The notes beneath the pieces were generated by a model that saw only the letters and a program-made list of their open reading frames with translations, was not told where the DNA came from and searched no databases. A program made the position numbers and the translations under genes. This document shows positions 21,778-33,242 of a DNA stretch of 64,000 bases, piece after piece. Within the stretch, counting starts at the first letter, position 1; each line of letters begins with the position of its first letter. The DNA lies in the NCBI RefSeq assembly GCF_900324485.2, contig NC_046653.1, forward strand, positions 9,607,115-9,671,114, read 5' to 3'. Source of the DNA: Mastacembelus armatus (lineage: Eukaryota > Chordata > Actinopteri > Synbranchiformes > Mastacembelidae).

Positions 21778-22710
21778 TTAAGGGGAAGATTTTAAACATG
21801 ACAATATCTTTAAAATGTTTTTTCTAATTTCTGGTAATTTCAAGCCATACACAAGAGGATTTAAAAGTGGAGGAATCATTACAAACTCCAAAGATACAAT
21901 TATAGAATAAAGTGGGCTTAGCTTTTCAAGATTAATACGACTTAAAGCAACATCACAAATAACAGAAACAGAATAAGTGACAAATGAAATGGTATGTGGT
22001 AAACATGTTTGGAAGACTTTGCTTCTGAATGCGGAGGAGCTTTTCCTGCACACAAGTATAATTCGAAAGTAAGTATATAAGACATAGATCAGGGGTAAAA
22101 TGACTTCAGTTGTAGCTACAACCAAGCCAACAATATTGTTGACAACAGTGGTAACACATGACAGTTTAGCAATATTCCACATGGCACAGTATATTTTTTC
22201 AATGTTGTTGCCACACAAAGGAAGCTTGATGGCCAGATAAAGGCATAATCCAACAGAAAAGGTTGGACAGATCCAGGCAAAGGCTGCCAATTTACAGACT
22301 GTTCTAGAAGTCATCTTGTTGTGATAGTGCAAGGGGTCACACACAGCGACATATCTATCATAGGCCATAATGGCCAGGATGCTCATTTCATACAAACCGT
22401 ATGTATAAATGATATAAATCTGAGTAAAACAAGCAGGACGTGAGATCAAATGTGTATCAGACAGAAGGTCCATGAGGAATCTGGGGAAGAAACCAGTAGA
22501 GCCAAATAGCGAATTAATGGACAAAAATGCAATAAATACATACATGGGCTCATGTAGTGTTCTCTCCAGTGATATTACCAGTATTATCACAAGATTAGCA
22601 GAGACAATAATGGCAAACAACAGGAAGCACACCACAAAGGCTGGATAGCGATAATATCCAATGTTCACATACATGGTGAGGTTAAACTGAAACACAGTTT
22701 CATTTTCCAT
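21778..22710 (-). CDS. Odorant receptor OR3 (subfamily B)
   Basis: Intact 310-residue receptor starting MENETVFQF, the first in-frame ATG (the upstream open codons hold none). Two N-glycosylation sites (NET, NLT) precede TM1; HEPMYVFIAFLS opens TM2; MAYDRYVAVC at 115-124 ends TM3; loop 2 has LPLCGNNIEKIYC; FRSKVFQTCLPH leads into TM6; PPLLNPLVYG lies in TM7. It differs from OR4 to OR6 in TM2-TM3 (SINSLFGS, YTYGLYEMS), so it is the most separate of the four tandem copies. The sequence shows no frame break. Confidence 0.97.
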   Translation of the reverse strand: MENETVFQFNLTMYVNIGYYRYPAFVVCFLLFAIIVSANLVIILVISLERTLHEPMYVFIAFLSINSLFGSTGFFPRFLMDLLSDTHLISRPACFTQIYIIYTYGLYEMSILAIMAYDRYVAVCDPLHYHNKMTSRTVCKLAAFAWICPTFSVGLCLYLAIKLPLCGNNIEKIYCAMWNIAKLSCVTTVVNNIVGLVVATTEVILPLIYVLYTYFRIILVCRKSSSAFRSKVFQTCLPHTISFVTYSVSVICDVALSRINLEKLSPLYSIIVSLEFVMIPPLLNPLVYGLKLPEIRKNILKILSCLKSSP

Positions 22711-22964
22711 TTTATACACTCAGGTCAAACAATCCTTAAAAACTCCTCAGGCTGTTCTTCACAGGAGGTTTTTAGTTTTTTTTTCTGTAAATCTAGGAAA
22801 CATTTCCTCTGCAATCTGTAAACCTACAGCTTTAAAACTAAAGACAAATGAGTAATTATTTACAGGTTATTTTTTAGCAAACAAGAAATGAAGTAAGTAT
22901 GGCCAAATGTTTTTATACAAATATGAAACCTTGTTATATTTCAATCTCAAGATATTGAATACCT

Positions 22965-23125
22965 GCCACGTTTAAGACAGTTTTCAATCAGCGTGACTGG
23001 AGCACTGCTGGTGCAGTTTGTGAGAGTAGTTGATATTCATTATATTTTATGGTGGTGTTAACAGCAGGAAGACTACATGGTAAATCAGCGATTGGCTCAA
23101 CAAATAAATGCTCAGTGGAATACCA
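22965..23125 (-). promoter_or_regulatory. OR3 upstream block: CCAAT, TATA-like, 5' exon
   Basis: In gene sense: AGCCAAT (23095-23090 region), about 45 bases later ATAAAATATAATG (23050-23036), then a conserved stretch ending GTGGCAGGTATTC, a possible splice donor. The distal motif GCTCAGTGGAATA (on the plus strand) is at 23102-23124. The same order recurs upstream of OR4, OR5 and OR6. Function is inferred from conservation only. Confidence 0.5.
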
Positions 23126-23477
23126 TTATCTGTGGGATTACATTTGCACAGCAGTTTTTCAGCCACATGTGATGGAGACAACACTCAGCCTTGCTGCCCG
23201 TTTGCAACAATGGCCACTTTTAGTACCACAATAAAGACAATCTCTTGCAGTCATGTTTTCAACTGTCAAACGTTCTTGCTGAGTGGGAACACCTTGATGG
23301 AGCCTTAAAAAGAAACACTAATGTGCATTTGTAATGGTTTGCACAACAATAAAAGCTGTCAAGATCCCATACAATTTGCAATAAAATCACCAATCTATAA
23401 CCGACATTAACAAACTAGAGGTTAGCCTAGCAGGCAATCAGAGGCAAGCTCAGTAGCCACATGCCTCGTGGGTTACA

Positions 23478-23495
23478 CCCCCCCCCCCCCCCCCC
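23478..23495. repeat. Poly-C run, 18 bases
   Basis: An uninterrupted run of C followed by AAAAA, just before the Gypsy relic. Its length may be a sequencing estimate. Confidence 0.9.
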
Positions 23496-23504
23496 AAAAA
23501 TGAT

Positions 23505-25150
23505 CTGAAGTCTGGCTAGTACCAGACTGAAGTTGACGAGGCAGACAAGCCCAAGACTGCCTTTGTGTGTCTGCTTGATTTCTGGGAGTTTAATCAGATG
23601 CCCCAAGGAGTGACCACCGCCCCAAGTACTTTCCAGAGATTAATGGAAAAGTGCATAGGAGACATGAACCTCAAAAAAGTTGTTGTATTCCTGGATGACT
23701 TGATAGTCTTCTCAAAAACTCTAGAGGAACATAAAGCCAGACTCCCAGAGGTTCTCAATCATTTAAAGGAATATGGTCTTAAGCTGTCCTCAGAATAATG
23801 TAAATTCTTTCAGTCTTCAGTTCAATATTTAGGCATGTGGTCTTTGAGCGGGGAATGGAGACGGACCGAGAAAATATAGCTAAAGACCTAGCCAGTTACT
23901 CAGCATCTAAAAAAAGTTAAAGCCTTTCTTGGGTTCTGTGGATATTATAGGAAGTTCATCAAAGGGTATTAAATTATTGTGAAACCCCTGAATAACTTAA
24001 CATGTGGGCCCTGCCCAGGGTGTACCCCTGCCTTTCACCCAAAAGAGAGCTGGGATAGGCTCCAGCAGACCCCTGTGATCCTGGTTAAGGAATAAGCAGG
24101 TATAGATAATGGATGGATGGGCTTAACATCTGGCTACCCGCCTCCTGGGAAGCATTCTAAGTTAAAGGAAAGGAGTGGCCAGTCTTACCACCCAAAAAAA
24201 CTGTTTCTATGCCATTGGACCCCTGCCTGCCAACAGGCATTTGAAACAATCATAGACAAATTGACAGTGTCCCCTGTCCTAGCCTTTGCAAATCCTGAGC
24301 TGCCCTACATCCTTCACATGGATGCAAGTAACACTGGCCTCAGAGTGGTCTTATATCAGGAGCAGGAGGGGCAGTTATGTGTCATTGACTATGCAAGAAT
24401 AAGGCTATCATGTAGTGAATCCCGCTATCCAGCTCACAAGCTCGAGTGTTTAGTGCTAAAGTGGTCTGTAACAGAAGCTCAGCGACGACTTTCATGGCAA
24501 CCAGGTCACAGTAGTCACAGATAGGAACCCTCTCACCTACATACTTACTTCAGCCAAAGTTGATGCAACCAGGTACAGGTGGTTAGCGGCTCTGTCTACC
24601 TTCTCCTTTCTCCTTTAAGCTTGGGAAGTAGAACGGAGATACGGCTGCATTATCATGTCATCCCAATGGCAATGTGCATGACGACCAATCATCCCAGAAA
24701 GAGTGGGACAGGATATGGATATATCCACATCTATCAGAGGTGGATCTCAGAGATAAACAGAGAACTGACCAGTGCATTAAACATGTCATCTCTCAGATTG
24801 AGTGTGGAGAGAAATCACCGCCCACATTGAGAACAGAGCTTTCAGACCTGCCTCTTTTGTTGAGAGAATTGAACAGGCAGGTCAACTGCGAAACGGTATC
24901 CTCTATAGGACATGCCAAGAAGAGGGAGATACACAGTACCAACTAGTCTTACCTGAAGACCTTTGCGAAGCAGTCTTCACAAGCCTGCATGATAGCGTGG
25001 GTCATATGGGGAAAAACCGCACGTTGGATTTGGTCAGAGCTAGATTCTATTGGCCAAGAATGGCCTCAGACATTGAGAAGAAAGTCAAAATGTGCAACAG
25101 GTGTGCATGCAGGAAAGCAGCCTTGTCAACTTCAATGTGGTACTAGCCGG
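23505..25150 (+). mobile_element. Gypsy (Ty3-type) pol relic
   Basis: Plus-strand pol pieces in the usual order: RT (YQTEVDEADKPKTAF, MPQGVTTAPSTFQRLM, VVVFLDDLIVFSK at 23.5-23.8 kb), RNase H (FANPELPYILHMDAS at 24.3 kb, VTVVTDRNPLTY) and integrase zinc-binding region (HDSVGHMGKNRTLDLV.ARFYWP at 25.0 kb). A SINE tail lies inside it (24007-24119). The copy is fragmentary, with several breaks and no clear LTRs. Confidence 0.85.
24007..24119 (+). mobile_element. SINE 3' fragment inside the Gypsy relic
   Basis: GGGTGTACCCCTGCCTTTCA through GGTTAAGGAATAAGCAGGTA and an ATGGATGGATGG tail match the 3' third of the SINE at 8771-9130. The 5' part is missing, as expected of a truncated insertion. Confidence 0.75.
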
Positions 25151-26794
25151 ACTTCAGCTCATTTTTGCAAGGGGGGATGGGGGGGTGTAAACCACAAAGC
25201 ATGTGGTTACTGAGCCTGCATCTGTGTGAAGTTGAGTATGTAATTCTCCTGCACTATGGGAAGTTTTATTTCCTGTTTTCTTTTCGGGTTGGAGAGTTGA
25301 CCTGAAGAGCATGGAATTAACCCACTGAGAACTCCCAGGTCCAAACTCTGTCAAAATTGAGTTTGATGAGCATCACTTGTTAGCGGAACTTCTCATTATG
25401 AGTTCTGATTGGTTTTTTGACCAGGACCGGATTAGTTGAGATCTAAACCCTGTGGGTTTAGTTGTGAGCCAACCCAGATGGACTGACTGTGGAGGGACCA
25501 GCAACACAGTGTGGCGAGCCGCAGGACCCATCCTCAGAGAACATAATCTACCTATTCCTTCAGTCCTAACACAGATAAGGCTATAACAACTGGGTAAAAT
25601 TGGCACACAAGAGACATTCAGCTTCTTTCCCTAAATGGGGAATGCATATTGAGAAACAAATCTTTTCCTCTATTTAATTGCTTGAGAAGACCTTGGAAAG
25701 GGACTTCAATTTTTTCAATTTTATTTATTTTGGGCCCATTTAATGTACGTCTGTGTTCTGTAGGAAGCCAGTTTAGATATCTAGGGACTGTAAATTTCTA
25801 TTTATTTATTGTGTTTAATACATTTAATATTTACTATCCTATTCGATGGTCTGTGTGTTGTTTCTGTGCTATCACTCATTTTTGCAGGCTCTGCGGCCGT
25901 GCTTGGAGCTCTCTGATACTGGCCTACTATTAAATTATAGTTAGTCTAACATCTATTAGCTGTATTCAGCTTAAGTCACCCCTTACACAAGGATTCTAAG
26001 AGGACTGTCAGCTTATCCTGTTCCATGTTATCCCTGGTCAAGTGGATTGTTCACAGTAGGTCAAAAGACTCTGAGGCTACTGGGAAATGTCCTGGTGGTC
26101 CCAAAGGGTTGTGGGCCACTGGAACATAGCATTAAAGTAGTCATCTGAAAGATACAAATGTGGCTGCAATAGTGTAGCTACATAAATTTAATGGAGTTGT
26201 GCATAAATGCAGTTTATGTATGTGTTTCCATTTCGTTTTGTATCTCCAAACTAGATAATCAAGCTAAAGTGTTATATTGTCCACAATCTGTGACAGTCTG
26301 AAATATTTCTTAAATCATTGTCCAAAACAACATTAGTCAAAGGAAATGTTATTAAAACTGATAGGATCAGTGGTCAGATTTATGAAACATTATGCAAAAC
26401 GTTTTCATGATCCATGTTACACTTTAATATGTTGGATATGGAATTAAATTAGATACAGCATCTTTTTACCTTAAACATGGAAAGTCATATATAATCAATG
26501 TCATGTTTTCAATAAATGTCAGTGACTAAGTCAAATCTGTTAGTAGCATCATTTCAGTAAGATTTTAATAAATGTAATGAAGCCTTGTAATGCTGTCCTA
26601 ACCTACTATACAGACCTAGATCGGACAATATGTTCATTAAACTCCTGTTGTGACAATTGCACCCAGGGCACTGCATTTTAGTTAACTTTTATTTTGGTAC
26701 TCACTTGCTGCTTTAAAAGAAAAACAATTCACAATTGTTATAATCTGACTATATTTAGTACAAATGTGTGATATTTTATATAAATGAAAACAGA
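25151..26794. other. Gypsy 3' remnant and OR4 3' flank
   Basis: No gene. Positions 25150-26040 may hold non-coding end sequence of the Gypsy relic (TGGCGAGCCGCAGGACCC is leader-like), with no clear boundaries. From about 26135 the sequence resembles 38880-39586 downstream of OR6, and 26560-26794 closely matches 30870-31115 downstream of OR5, so the rest is receptor duplication unit. Confidence 0.5.
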
Positions 26795-27727
26795 TTAAGG
26801 GGAGGATTTTAAACATGACATCATCTTAAAAATATTTTTTCTAATTTCTGGTAATTTCAGGCCATACACAAGAGGATTTAGAAGTGGAGGAATCATTACA
26901 AATTCCAGTGATATAATTACAGAACAAAGTGGGCTTAGCCTTTCAACATCAATGCGACTTAAAAAAATATCACAAAAAACAGACATAGAATAACTGACAA
27001 ATGAAATGGTATGTGGTAAACATGTTTGGAAGACTTTGCTTCTGAATGTGGAGGAGCTTTTCCTGCACACAAGTATAATTCGAAAGTAAGTATATAAGAC
27101 ATAGATCAGGGGTAAAATGATTTCAGTTACAGTTACAACCAAGCCAACAATATTGTTGACAACAGTGGTAACACATGACAGTTTAGCAATATTCCAGTTG
27201 GCACAGTATATTTTTTCAATGTTGTTGCCACACAAAGGAAGCTTGATGGCCAGATAAAGGCATAATCCAACAGAAAAGGTTGGACATATCCAGGCAAAGG
27301 CTGCCAATTTACAGACTGTTCTAGAAGTCATCTTGTTGTGATAGTGCAAGGGGTCACACACAGCGACATATCTATCATAGGCCATAATGGCCAGGATGCT
27401 CATTTCATGGAAAGCATATGTGTAAATGATATAAATCTGAGTAAAACAAGCAGGACGTGAGATCAAATGTGTATCAGACAGAAGGTCCATGAGGAATCTG
27501 GGGAAGAAACCAGTAGAGCCATACAGAGAGTTGACTGACAAAAATGCAATAAATACATACATGGGCTCATGTAGTGTTCTTTCCCGTGATATTACCAGTA
27601 TTATCACAAGATTAGCAGAGACAATAATGGCAAACAACAGGAAGCACACCACAAAGGCTGGATAGCGATAATATCCAATGTTCACATACATGGTGAGGTT
27701 AAACTTAAACACAGTTTCATTTTCCAT
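26795..27727 (-). CDS. Odorant receptor OR4 (subfamily B)
   Basis: Intact 310-residue receptor from MENETVFKF. Sites as in its paralogues: NET and NLT before TM1, HEPMYVFIAFLS, MAYDRYVAVC at 115-124, LPLCGNNIEKIYC, FRSKVFQTCLPH, PPLLNPLVYG, basic tail. Residues 1-124 are identical to OR5; after that they differ at many places, clustered in loop 2 (CANWNIAK versus CAMWSVAK), TM5 and TM6 (FVSYSMSV versus FVIYFVSV, LSRIDVERLSPL versus LSRVNLEKLNPL). The flanks are also nearly identical to those of OR5. A very recent duplicate or a partly converted pair. Confidence 0.97.
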   Translation of the reverse strand: MENETVFKFNLTMYVNIGYYRYPAFVVCFLLFAIIVSANLVIILVISRERTLHEPMYVFIAFLSVNSLYGSTGFFPRFLMDLLSDTHLISRPACFTQIYIIYTYAFHEMSILAIMAYDRYVAVCDPLHYHNKMTSRTVCKLAAFAWICPTFSVGLCLYLAIKLPLCGNNIEKIYCANWNIAKLSCVTTVVNNIVGLVVTVTEIILPLIYVLYTYFRIILVCRKSSSTFRSKVFQTCLPHTISFVSYSMSVFCDIFLSRIDVERLSPLCSVIISLEFVMIPPLLNPLVYGLKLPEIRKNIFKMMSCLKSSP

Positions 27728-27979
27728 TTTATACACTCAGGTCAAACAATCCTTAAAAAAATAGATTGTTCTTCATGTGATGTTTTTAGTTACTCTTTCT
27801 GTAAATCTGGAAAACATCTCTTCTTGAACTGATGTACCAAAAGTTGTAAAACTGAAGACTGGTCACTGACAGTAATTATTTACAGGTTACTTCCTAAACA
27901 AAGAAACAACATAAATGTGACCAGTTGTTAATGACAAATTATGAAAGCTTACTATCTTTTCTTTTAAGGTGAAAATATT

Positions 27980-28164
27980 AGATACCCACCACTTACAAGG
28001 AAGTTTTCAATACATGTCACTGGAGCACTGCTGCTGCATTGATTACAGTAGTCTGATATTCATTATATTTTATGGTGGAGTTAACAGCAGGAAGAATACA
28101 TTGCAATTCAGGGATTGGCTGACTTCACTGCCATTGAGACAAATAAATGCTCAGTGGAATAACG
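27980..28164 (-). promoter_or_regulatory. OR4 upstream block: CCAAT, TATA-like, 5' exon
   Basis: In gene sense: distal GTTATTCCACTGAGC (28164 downwards), AGCCAATC (28120-28113), CCATAAAATATAATG (28074-28060), then GCAGTGCTCCAGTGACATG and a donor-like GGTGG|GTATC near 27985 (or CTT|GTAAGT near 27998). A pyrimidine-rich AAG acceptor-like site lies about 30 bases before the ATG. This would make an upstream noncoding exon joined to the single coding exon. Not proven by the sequence alone. Confidence 0.5.
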
Positions 28165-28989
28165 ACACCTTTGACATTGCATTTTCTGAGTGTGAGGTTT
28201 TTTTGTTGTTTTTTTTTGAGCCACATTTTTGCTTAACAGTGTGTCCAATAACTTTTGTCGACGTCATCCTGAAAGGGTTTGAAGTTTTTTCAAAATGTAG
28301 TACACAACCTGTTTATCACTTACAATTATCTAAAACAATCAGATGACAAAAATTTCCTTCAACAGTAGTCTAGTTAATGAATGTGTAAACATACTGAAAT
28401 AAACCTTGTCTACCACTTGAAATGCTGGATGTTACCAATATACAAAATGGAAGGTGCCAGGAAATGAGTGACCATTCCTATGGAAGCTCCGTATCTAAGT
28501 TCTTGACCTATAATTCTTTAGTCCTTTTCAACCCTTCCAGAGCAACTACCAAACCTAAGTTAACTTTTGCTCATATACCCCTATCACTAACCCTGGTCCA
28601 GTTTATTTTGGATTTCTGCACAGTACCCTTCTCTTCCTTTGGCTGTCTACTCTAACCATTCTCTCATTGTCTGGGCTTACCTTCTGTTTCAACCCCATTG
28701 GTAGGGTTCCACCAAATAACAGGTTAATGTACAATCTAGTGGGAAAAGTACTAACATCATGAAATTAGAAAAGTGCTTAGCCCAGCTTGCATTTTCTGAG
28801 GGGCATACAAACTTGGATTCTATGGGTCCCCGAAAAAGTTTGCTATAATAAAGGGACCAATTACTTATATCTCTATGAGTACATAGCCAACACAATGTAG
28901 GCATTACAAAAAGAGGGAAATTCATCTTGTACTACCAGGGAAGGGATGCAGTGATTACCTTATTTCAAGATTAACCGTGCTTTAACACA
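28165..28989. other. 5' flank of OR4
   Basis: No gene. The stretch 28738-28893 (AGTGGGAAAAGTACTAACAT onwards) is a copy of 32640-32791, where it is interrupted by a retroviral LTR; it marks the outer part of the OR4/OR5 duplication unit. Small open frames here show no domain. Confidence 0.5.
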
Positions 28990-30340
28990 TCACGGTTAAT
29001 TACTCGTAAGGGCTCCACTAGACTGAGTGTTTCTGTTGCATGGAACAAAATAGTTGCAACTTGCACAAAACAAGAACAAAGGTACATCTGTGGCTCTGTG
29101 GTGTCTCTTTGTTTGTCCTCACAATTCTGTTCATCAATAAATTATGTGTTGTGTGTTATGTGGCGTCTCTGCACGCTGACTGCATATATTTGTGACACAA
29201 CAAACTAGCATGTAATGGACCCAGCAACCAGAGCCAGAGAGTTGACAGCTCTTTTGGCTGTGGTGAATTCGGTAAACAATACGGTCACGACCACTACTAA
29301 CCACAATGAGTGTATAGCCATGTGTTCCCGCATCAAGCAGCTATATGCAGAACAACCATGGCTAATGCGGGAATACACTGGCATGGTCTAGTTTGTGGCC
29401 TCGACTACAAAGATTTGCTTCAGGTTATGGCACCTACAGACACTTAAGGTGCCCCAACTACCTTCTCAGTTAGCTCCTCAGTTAACAAAATTGGCCTGCT
29501 CAGCTCCACAGGCTGGTTTCCAGCTGGGTGTCTAGCCTGCTCCACAGCTGCTCATTCCCTACAGGCATCTGCTACAGTACCACAGCCAGTTCCAGCCCCA
29601 GACTCCCAGCCTTCTGACTTTCTCCAGAGCTCCAGCCTCTGACACGAGCAGAGGTCCAGGCTATCCAGGAAGAGTTAAAGGCCCAGGCCATCTGCAGGCC
29701 ATCTGCACCCTGCTCCCTTGGGGTGGAGGTGTTGACAAGAAATACCAGGACAGAACTTTGGCCTGCTTGGCCAAAGCAAGAGACTCAGTGTCCTAGCACA
29801 GGAGGTGCTAAGCCTCAGCCCCAAATGATTATTGGGGTCTGACATCTTCTCACCTGCCAGGAACTCAAGACAGCGGGAGTGCCAGTGTTCTTCCTATTCT
29901 GGGATTCAACTGTCTATCCAGAGATGATAATATCCCAGTTTTCTTCAAGCTTAATGGTCTGTTCCTCCATCAAGCCTGAGGCTTACTGCTGGCCTTGTCC
30001 CACAGCCTGAGCCACAGCTACCACCTCTCACTGTGTCCTCAGTTGCTGATTCTTCTTGTATTCATGTTTGCAGTTTGTCTCCTTCATGTCTGTCTTCCAG
30101 CACTGATTCTCTGCTATCACAAATATGTGTTGGATTTTAGATTCTAAACCCTCGGACTATGTTGGGTTAGTGGTATAATCACTGTCTGTGTTGTAGTGAC
30201 CTAAATGTTGTTTCTCCTTATATGTGCCTTCACCCTCCTGTTCCCTAATAAAGTGTGCATTGTGTGTTACCTGGTGTCTATGCTCTGACTGCATCTGGGT
30301 CCCATGTCTCACATATGTGTGACACTAGCGATCTCTTATG
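28990..30340 (+). mobile_element. Small LTR-retroelement relic with gag
   Basis: The stretch just before 29214 and the stretch ending near 30335 share an LTR-end pattern: AATAAA signal, GTGTGTTA, TGG.GTCT..GC, GACTGCAT and TGTGACAC. Between them a gag-like start MDPATRAREL (29215) is followed by proline-rich, decayed sequence (AVQAIQEELKAQA-like). No pol was found, so it is a non-autonomous or deleted copy with several breaks. The outer ends are uncertain. Confidence 0.55.
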
Positions 30341-31115
30341 TTTTAGTCACAGTCTTAAGACTGAGACCCTCCTAACTAGCACATTGTATCAGTTAGTAAT
30401 CGATAGTTAGCTAGACAATTACCATCAACTGTTTTAGTTGAGTCCAATTTTTTCCTTTTCTTAATATAAGACTGATAATCTATTCCAACATATAGTACCT
30501 TTTTTGACTTCTTACTATTGAAAAACATCTTTATGCAACAAGGATGTCACACAATAGTGTGATACCAAGTGTGTGTGTGTGTTTATATTTACTTTTCACC
30601 TACAACCATTTTAAGAAATATGTATTAATAAATACTTGTAATTGCCTTGTTCTTTAATAGTGGATCAAACCTTTGGGTTGGCAGGTATATCTATATCTCT
30701 GTCTATCTATTTATCTATCTCGCTCTCCATACATACATACATATATATGTGTGTGTGTGTATGTGTATGCATATATGTAAAAATACATATATTTATGGAA
30801 AGTTAAAAAAAATCATTGTAGCCTTTTCATTATTTTGTCAGTGACATCATCACATCTGTAACTACCAACATTTCAGTAAGATTTTAATAAATGTAATGAA
30901 GCCTTGCATTGCTGTCCTAACCTAATATACCGACCTAGGTCAGACAATATGTTCATCAAACTCTTGTTGTGACAATTGCACCCAGGGCACTGCACTTTAG
31001 TTAACTTTTATTTTGGTACTCACTGCTTTAGAAAAACAACTTGAAAACAATTCACAGATGCTACAATCTGACTATTTAGTGCAAATGTGTGGTATTATAT
31101 ATCAAAGAAAACAGA
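30341..31115. other. OR5 3' flank with microsatellites
   Basis: No gene. A compound repeat of TCTA, TACA, TATATA and TGTG units lies at about 30680-30790. From 30870 the sequence copies the flank downstream of OR4. Confidence 0.7.
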
Positions 31116-32048
31116 TTAAGGGGAAGATTTTAAACATGACAACATCTTGAAAATGTTTTTTCTAATTTCTGGTAATTTCAGGCCATACACAAGAGGATTT
31201 AGCAGTGGAGGAATCATTACAAACTCCAGTGATACAATTACAGAATAAAGTGGGTTTAGCTTTTCAAGATTAACACGACTTAAGAAAATATCACAAAAAA
31301 CAGACACAAAATAAATGACAAATGTCATGGTATGTGGTAAACATGTTTGGAAGACTTTGCTTCTGAATGCGGAGGAGCTTTTCCTGCACACAAGTATAAT
31401 TCGAAAGTAAGTATATAAGACATAGATCAGGGGTAAAATGACTTCAGTTGCAGTTACAATCAAGCCAACAATATTGTTAACAATAGTGGTAACACATGAC
31501 AGTTTAGCTACGCTCCACATGGCACAGTATATTTTTTCAATGTTGTTGCCACACAAAGGAAGCCTGATGGCCAGATAAAGGCATAATCCAACAGAAAAGG
31601 TTGGACAGATACAGGCAAAGGCTGCCAATTTACAGACTGTTCTAGAAGTCATCTTGTTGTGATAGTGCAAGGGTTCACACACAGCGACATATCTATCATA
31701 GGCCATAATGGCCAGGATGCTCATTTCATGGAAAGCGTATGTGTAAATGATATAAATCTGAGTAAAACAAGCAGGACGTGAGATCAAATGTGTATCAGAC
31801 AGAAGGTCCATGAGGAATCTGGGGAAGAAACCAGTAGAGCCATACAGAGAGTTGACTGACAAAAATGCAATAAATACATACATGGGCTCATGTAGTGTTC
31901 TTTCCCGTGATATTACCAGTATTATCACAAGATTAGCAGAGACAATAATGGCAAACAACAGGAAGCACACCACAAAGGCTGGATAGCGATAATATCCAAT
32001 GTTCACATACATGGTGAGGTTAAACTTAAACACAGTTTCATTTTCCAT
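31116..32048 (-). CDS. Odorant receptor OR5 (subfamily B)
   Basis: Intact 310-residue receptor from MENETVFKF. MAYDRYVAVC is followed by EPLHYHNKM as in OR6 (OR4 has DPLHYHNKM). TM4 reads FACICPTF where its paralogues have FAWICPTF, losing the tryptophan. LPLCGNNIEKIYCAMW, FRSKVFQTCLPH and PPLLNPLVYG are kept. The first 124 residues match OR4 exactly, but the TM6 region resembles OR6 more (CDIFLSRVNLEKL.PLYSVIVSLEF), so it looks like a mosaic of its neighbours. Confidence 0.97.
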   Translation of the reverse strand: MENETVFKFNLTMYVNIGYYRYPAFVVCFLLFAIIVSANLVIILVISRERTLHEPMYVFIAFLSVNSLYGSTGFFPRFLMDLLSDTHLISRPACFTQIYIIYTYAFHEMSILAIMAYDRYVAVCEPLHYHNKMTSRTVCKLAAFACICPTFSVGLCLYLAIRLPLCGNNIEKIYCAMWSVAKLSCVTTIVNNIVGLIVTATEVILPLIYVLYTYFRIILVCRKSSSAFRSKVFQTCLPHTMTFVIYFVSVFCDIFLSRVNLEKLNPLYSVIVSLEFVMIPPLLNPLVYGLKLPEIRKNIFKMLSCLKSSP

Positions 32049-32299
32049 TTTATACACTCAGGTCAAACAATCCTTAAAAAAATAGATTGTTTTTCATGTG
32101 ATGTTTTTAGTTACTCTTTCTGTAAATCTGGAAAACAACTCTTCTTGAACTGATGTACCAAAAGTTGTAAAACTGAAGACTGGTCACTGACAGTAATTAT
32201 TTACAGGTTACTTCCTAAACAAAGAAACAACATAAATGTGACCAATTGTTAATGACAAATTATGAAAGCTTACTATCTTTTCTTTTAAGGTAAAAATAT

Positions 32300-32486
32300 T
32301 AGATACCCACCACTTACAAGGAAGTTTTCAATATATGTCACTGGAGCACTGCTGCTGCATTGTATTACAGTAGTCTGACATTCATTATATTTTATGGTGG
32401 AGTTAACAGCAGGAAGAATACATTGCAATTCAGGGATTGGCTGACTTCACTGCCATTGAGACAAATAAATGCTCAGTGGAATAACG
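32300..32486 (-). promoter_or_regulatory. OR5 upstream block: CCAAT, TATA-like, 5' exon
   Basis: Nearly identical to the OR4 block: inverted ATTGGCT at 32436-32442, TATA-like run at 32381-32394, donor-like GGTGG|GTATC near 32306 and the distal GCTCAGTGGAATAACG at 32463-32486. Identity here reflects recent duplication; the comparison with OR3 and OR6 is the informative one. Confidence 0.5.
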
Positions 32487-32791
32487 ACACCTTTGGCATT
32501 GCATTTTCTGAGTGTGAGGTTTTTTTGTTGTTTTTTTTTTAGCCACATGTTTGCTTAACAGTGTGTCCAATAACTTTGTCAACGTCATCCTGAAAGGGTT
32601 TGATGGTTATTCTAAATGCAGTACACAACCTGTGAATCTCGTGGGAAAAGTACTAACATCAGGAAATTAGAAAAGTCCTTAGCCCAGCTTGCATTTTCTA
32701 AGGAACATGGAAACTTGGATTCTATCGCACCAAAAGTTTGATATAATAAAGGGATCAATTACTTATACCTCTATAAGTAACCATAGCCAAC

Positions 32792-33242
32792 TGTTGAAAA
32801 GTCAGACCTTGTGACTTTCACCCGGGTTCGTTAATGGAGGGTTAAAAGAAGACGGAGCGAAAGTTAAAAATCGGCACACTGGTTTATTGTAAAAATACAG
32901 AGACGTCTCCAGAGTTCAACTCACACACGCAGGCAGAGAGATCTGAACTATAGGTGGAAACTATACCATGTATATAGCTGGTGACCACCATACCAGTACT
33001 TTTCCACCAAAAGGAATTTAGTCTATTACCATATATGGAGTTGTTATTCCCTTGTTGTCTTTTATGTGTTCTGGGCGGTGGTCCCTAAGCAAGCTAAGGC
33101 CAGTTACTTCCTTTATCTTATATGAAGTCCCCATAGGTGCGTCTGCATTTCCACAAGTCCCCCTTTTGGGCTCTCCTAAGAGCCCATCCAAACAAATTAG
33201 AATTTTTGCTATCCCTCTCTTGATCTCCTTTAGGAGATCACA
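32792..33242 (-). mobile_element. Retroviral 3' LTR, 451 bp
   Basis: Read on the minus strand it starts TGTGATCTCC and ends CTTTTCAACA. It follows the env tail directly, as a 3' LTR should. Its flank is identifiable because 28738-28893 is an uninterrupted copy of the target region. Confidence 0.7.

Noticed and set aside
22711-22719. Start three codons upstream (VYK before MENE) in OR3, OR4 and OR5
   Set aside because: The codon there is GTG; the first ATG is MENE, shared by all members.
30680-30790. Possible regulatory array in TATA/TGTG runs
   Set aside because: Plain microsatellite with no link to a gene.
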